Source: Treponema sp. UBA1240 (GTDB taxonomy: Bacteria > Spirochaetota > Spirochaetia > Treponematales > Treponemataceae). From it: a stretch of DNA of 25,651 nucleotides. Each line of letters opens with the position of its first letter. The first letter of the stretch is position 1. The DNA is taken from assembly GCA_002308875.1 (NCBI GenBank), contig DBWK01000066.1, positions 2,946 to 28,596 of the forward strand. Direction: 5' to 3'. Below are positions 22,759 to 25,651 of this stretch, one piece after another. The position numbers and the translations under genes were made by a program. Under the pieces are notes generated by a model. That model was given only the letters and a program-made list of their open reading frames with translations. It did no database searches and had not been told where the DNA came from.

Positions 22759-24807
22759 TTATGAAAACTTTCCGTTTTCCTTAAAAATTGAACCAGGTAT
22801 CCGTTTTATGGAATTTGCTCTGCCAATAGAATACTGCACACTTTTTTTATCGGGTTCAACAACAAGTTTCATTATTGCGTCACCTTCTTTTTTTTCTATT
22901 GAAACAGGCATTCCCAAAATTACGGCGGAATCATCCTCATAAACCAGTTCAACCATACTGTGGGAAGAAAGCGCATGCTCGGCAATATGTACTTTTCCCT
23001 GAAAATCCATTCCACCGGCTTCTATCCGCTCAAACCGGACTGAATCACCGCGCAGCTGAACAGGAGAAAGCACAACCTTGCGCCTTATTCTGGACAAAAG
23101 ACCTTCTTTTTGTTCTTCGGTAAAATCTTTTTTTTCAAGTTCCTGTGAAAGCTCAGAAAAAAACTTTTCCTTTTCCGCATCATCAGAACAGGGCTGAACA
23201 AAATCACTTGAGTTTGGAAAAATATTTTCATCGGCCTTCAGCGATAAAAACGGCAAAGCAGAGACGGTTCTTTCTTTTTTATTTGCCGTTCCAATATAAT
23301 CAAATCCGCGGTTTTTTAAAATTCCGGCGGCATCTTCTCTCATATCTATGTTCAAAAGATATATACCGTCTGCAAGCTTACAGGCAATTAAATCTGCAAA
23401 CGAAGAACTTGTTTCTATAAAACTTGCTTTATCTTTTGAAACTTTAAGAACATAGCCTTTGTAAAGCATAATGGACTGATAGGAAGAAAACCAGTCGTTT
23501 ATGGAATAAAGCATATTCTGTGACAGTCCGTGGGACGAAAAGCCGTTAAGCGTTTGTACAATTGTTTCTGCGCTGATTCCGGCATCAAAAGCCCTGTAGC
23601 ATGATTCGCGGTTTAATTCGTAAAAAGAGACCGTATCATACGAAACGATTTTTAGAAAACAGGCAAGCGGCAGCAAATCTTTGAGAGGAACGCCCGGCAG
23701 CAGCGTGAGAGTATAATCAGGATTGATTGCAAGCTGATTCTCTCCTGCGGCGGACTCAGAATTGCGGTTTGCAAAATAAACATCATTCTTTTCCGTAATC
23801 AGCCCGAATCGAATCATGTTTTCAATCAGGGCTAAAGTGTTTATTTCATCATCAGAAGTACCATTATCACTCAATGCGTTATAAAGCTTGCTTCTTTTCA
23901 GGAAAAAGAAGCCGGTAGTCTTCTCCATTAAAAGAAGTACACAACGGGTCAGTGCTGATTTTGAAAAACCGCCTTCAGGAATGGCTGCAAGAATATTTAA
24001 AACAAGCTTTGTATACAAAGCCTGCAGTGAGCGTGCAAAATGTCCGCAGGATGCAACACAGATATACGCGCGCTGCTCCTGCTCTGAAAGTTCGGCAAAT
24101 TTTTCCCATTTTTGCGCCTCGGGTACAAGTCTGCTTTCGGACTGCTGAAGCAGCGACAAATTGACAAGTGCATAAATTACGCTTTGTACCGCTTCAGGTG
24201 AGCCAGTCGATGAAAAAACACTTTGCAGCAGAACTTCCGCACGTTTTTTCAAAATACCGTCGTTTTTGCAAATATCAAGCTCGTGAAAACAAAACGAATA
24301 CAAAGCCGCAAGCAGCGAAGACGAAACAAATGCGACCGGAGCCTCGGGAGCAACAGCATTCGCGGAAGGAAGGAGCCGCGAAATATTGATGTAAGGTAAA
24401 ATGCTTTCTTCAAGCAGAGGATTCAGGTAAAGAAAAACCTTTTTGTTTTCGGAATGCCGGTAAATAATAAGCCGCTCTTCCAAGTTCAGCAGCATTTCGT
24501 AAAGCTCGGCAAAAGAAAAATCAGAAGAAAACAAATCGGTGAGTTTTTCTTGCGAAGGTTCATTCAGCTGTTTTATCGCTGTCAGAACAAGAATTTCCTT
24601 TTCCGAAAGCAAAGCGCATACAGCGGCTTTTGTGCTTTCCTTGCGCAAAAACGAACTCAGCTCTTCTATCAGTTTCTGCTTATTGTAGGGAGTTTTTACT
24701 TCACCAAGATAAATCCGCATCAATTCAAAAAAGTGATAATCGGGAAGTTTTATCAGAGATTCGCGCCATTGTAAAATCTGTTCGGTTCTGTCAGAAAGTT
24801 CAGCCAT
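22759..24807 (-). CDS. XPB-associated protein with helicase conserved C-terminal (Helicase_C_3-like) domain
   Basis: A 682-residue cytoplasmic protein. Residues about 1-140 are helical, with repeated leucine-rich winged-helix-like segments. Residues about 359-460 (from LAINPDYTLTLLPGVPLKDL to INDWFSSYQSIMLYKGYVLK) resemble the domain annotated as helicase conserved C-terminal / XPB-Ssl2 N-terminal, which in many bacteria is found with or fused to XPB helicases. The C-terminal 150 residues include an acidic stretch and a beta-rich end that I do not recognise. There is no helicase ATPase motif here. It overlaps the XPB helicase stop by eight bases, so the two are probably translated together and likely interact. 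The function is inferred from this pairing: loading or regulating the helicase in DNA repair or transcription. Confidence 0.7.
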   Translation of the reverse strand: MAELSDRTEQILQWRESLIKLPDYHFFELMRIYLGEVKTPYNKQKLIEELSSFLRKESTKAAVCALLSEKEILVLTAIKQLNEPSQEKLTDLFSSDFSFAELYEMLLNLEERLIIYRHSENKKVFLYLNPLLEESILPYINISRLLPSANAVAPEAPVAFVSSSLLAALYSFCFHELDICKNDGILKKRAEVLLQSVFSSTGSPEAVQSVIYALVNLSLLQQSESRLVPEAQKWEKFAELSEQEQRAYICVASCGHFARSLQALYTKLVLNILAAIPEGGFSKSALTRCVLLLMEKTTGFFFLKRSKLYNALSDNGTSDDEINTLALIENMIRFGLITEKNDVYFANRNSESAAGENQLAINPDYTLTLLPGVPLKDLLPLACFLKIVSYDTVSFYELNRESCYRAFDAGISAETIVQTLNGFSSHGLSQNMLYSINDWFSSYQSIMLYKGYVLKVSKDKASFIETSSSFADLIACKLADGIYLLNIDMREDAAGILKNRGFDYIGTANKKERTVSALPFLSLKADENIFPNSSDFVQPCSDDAEKEKFFSELSQELEKKDFTEEQKEGLLSRIRRKVVLSPVQLRGDSVRFERIEAGGMDFQGKVHIAEHALSSHSMVELVYEDDSAVILGMPVSIEKKEGDAIMKLVVEPDKKSVQYSIGRANSIKRIPGSIFKENGKFS

Positions 24808-25651
24808 TGTAAATATCTTCTTTTATGAGTTGTTCCATAAATTGTTCTGAGTCCGTATAACGCAGAATCTTGTAGTCATATCCCTGTTCCGCAAGGAATT
24901 TCTGCCGGTGGGTACCGAATTCTTCTTCAACGGTGTTGCGGGTAATAAGCGTAAAAAACAACGCCTTGTGGGTTTTTGGGCGCAATAGTCTTCCAAGCCG
25001 CTGCGCTTCTTCCTGCCGGCTTCCGAATGTTCCCGAAATTTGGATTGCCATTGAAGCATCGGGCAAATCTATGGCAAAGTTAGCAACCTTTGAAACAACC
25101 AACACTCTTATTTTGCCCGCACGGAAGTCACCGTAAATCCGGTCTCTTTCCGCATTAGGCGTTTTTCCGGTAATAATCGGGGCTTTGAGCTTTTCGGCAA
25201 TAATGGTCAGCTGTTCCAAATACTGTCCGATGACCAGAATCCGTTCTTCTGAGAACTTTTCAATCAAAAGCTCAACAATGCTGATTTTCTGTTCGTTATT
25301 ACTCGCAATCTTGTGCTTTTCTCTTGTTCCGGCAACAGCGTATTCAATCTGTTTTTCCTGCGGCAAATCAAGGCGTACTTCCACACATTCCGCTTCCGCG
25401 ATCCAGCCGGAAGTTTCAAGTTCTTTCCAAGGCACATCATAACGTTTAGGACCAACAAGCGAAAAAACATGACCTTCGCAGTTATCTTCGCGAACAAGCG
25501 TTGCAGTAAGCCCTACGCGCCTTACCGCCTGTAATTCAGCAGTAACACGGAATACCGGTGCAGGCAGAAGATGAACTTCGTCGTATATTATCAAACCCCA
25601 GGGGCGTTTTCTGAACAGGCTGAAATGCGGATAAGGAGAATCGGGATTAGG
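24800..25651 (-). CDS. XPB/ERCC3-type DNA repair helicase (C-terminal part, cut by window edge)
   Basis: The 3' part of a superfamily 2 helicase; the frame stays open to position 25651, so the N-terminus lies outside. About 283 codons are present. Seen in order: RPWGLIIYDEVHLLPAPVFR with the DEVH Walker B box, motif III GLTATLVRED including the RED motif characteristic of XPB, VEVRLDLP, LVIGQYLEQL (motif IV), ITGKTPNAERDRIYGDFRAG, VLVVSKVANFAIDLPDA (motif V), and SRQEEAQRLGRLLRPK with the motif VI arginines. Bacterial XPB unwinds DNA 3' to 5' in vitro; its cellular role is not settled. It overlaps the downstream XPB-associated gene by eight bases. Confidence 0.95.
   Translation of the reverse strand, partial: PNPDSPYPHFSLFRKRPWGLIIYDEVHLLPAPVFRVTAELQAVRRVGLTATLVREDNCEGHVFSLVGPKRYDVPWKELETSGWIAEAECVEVRLDLPQEKQIEYAVAGTREKHKIASNNEQKISIVELLIEKFSEERILVIGQYLEQLTIIAEKLKAPIITGKTPNAERDRIYGDFRAGKIRVLVVSKVANFAIDLPDASMAIQISGTFGSRQEEAQRLGRLLRPKTHKALFFTLITRNTVEEEFGTHRQKFLAEQGYDYKILRYTDSEQFMEQLIKEDIYNG

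Overview
The window looks like chromosomal DNA of a treponeme-like spirochete with moderate G+C (about 40% by eye). The basis is the combination of an XPB-type helicase next to a separate XPB-associated protein, an Rpn/PDDEXK_2 protein, many signal-peptide TPR proteins, a class 1B PyrD/PyrK pair and a long form of PyrF. The genus is an inference from gene content, not a database match. Almost everything is on the minus strand; the only convincing plus-strand genes are a uracil-DNA-glycosylase-fold protein (6144-6938) and a DJ-1/PfpI protein (18552-19148).

Region 1 (1-3754) is the accessory part. It holds a YesN-type AraC response regulator, an Rpn-family nuclease gene of visibly higher G+C, and a gene-poor stretch of about 1.2 kb. 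That stretch contains four regularly spaced dyad repeats (period 23-24 bp), the last ~31 codons of an IS3-family transposase, and a decayed coding region with five in-frame stops. Region 2 (3755-6938) has mannose-6-phosphate isomerase, an exported transglutaminase-like/TPR protein, and the divergent UDG-fold gene.

Region 3 (6927-14075) is a compact seven-gene aromatic operon read right to left: DAHP synthase, prephenate dehydrogenase, AroB, AroA, AroC, a trifunctional chorismate mutase-AroE-AroK fusion, and AroQ. Together they encode every step from PEP plus erythrose-4-phosphate to chorismate, and on through prephenate to 4-hydroxyphenylpyruvate. Genes overlap or nearly touch throughout. The three-domain fusion is the most distinctive protein: it joins two consecutive mid-pathway steps to the post-chorismate mutase.

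Region 4 (14226-19148) has the GTPase YchF, a membrane Cache-GGDEF(degenerate)-EAL protein, an exported TPR protein, and a divergent DJ-1 gene. A perfect 21-bp palindrome lies between the last two promoters. Region 5 (19321-25651) is one minus-strand run: an XPB helicase (cut by the window edge), an XPB-associated protein, a Gph-like phosphatase, then pyrF-pyrK-pyrD.

A recurring regulatory theme is that several minus-strand genes lack a Shine-Dalgarno sequence and have a sigma70-like -10 box 3-8 bp before the ATG (manA, the 17784-18434 TPR gene, pyrF, possibly the response regulator). Genes inside operons and the DJ-1 gene have clear ribosome-binding sites. This suggests leaderless transcripts for a subset of genes. 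I see no rRNA, tRNA, CRISPR array, intact transposon or prophage.
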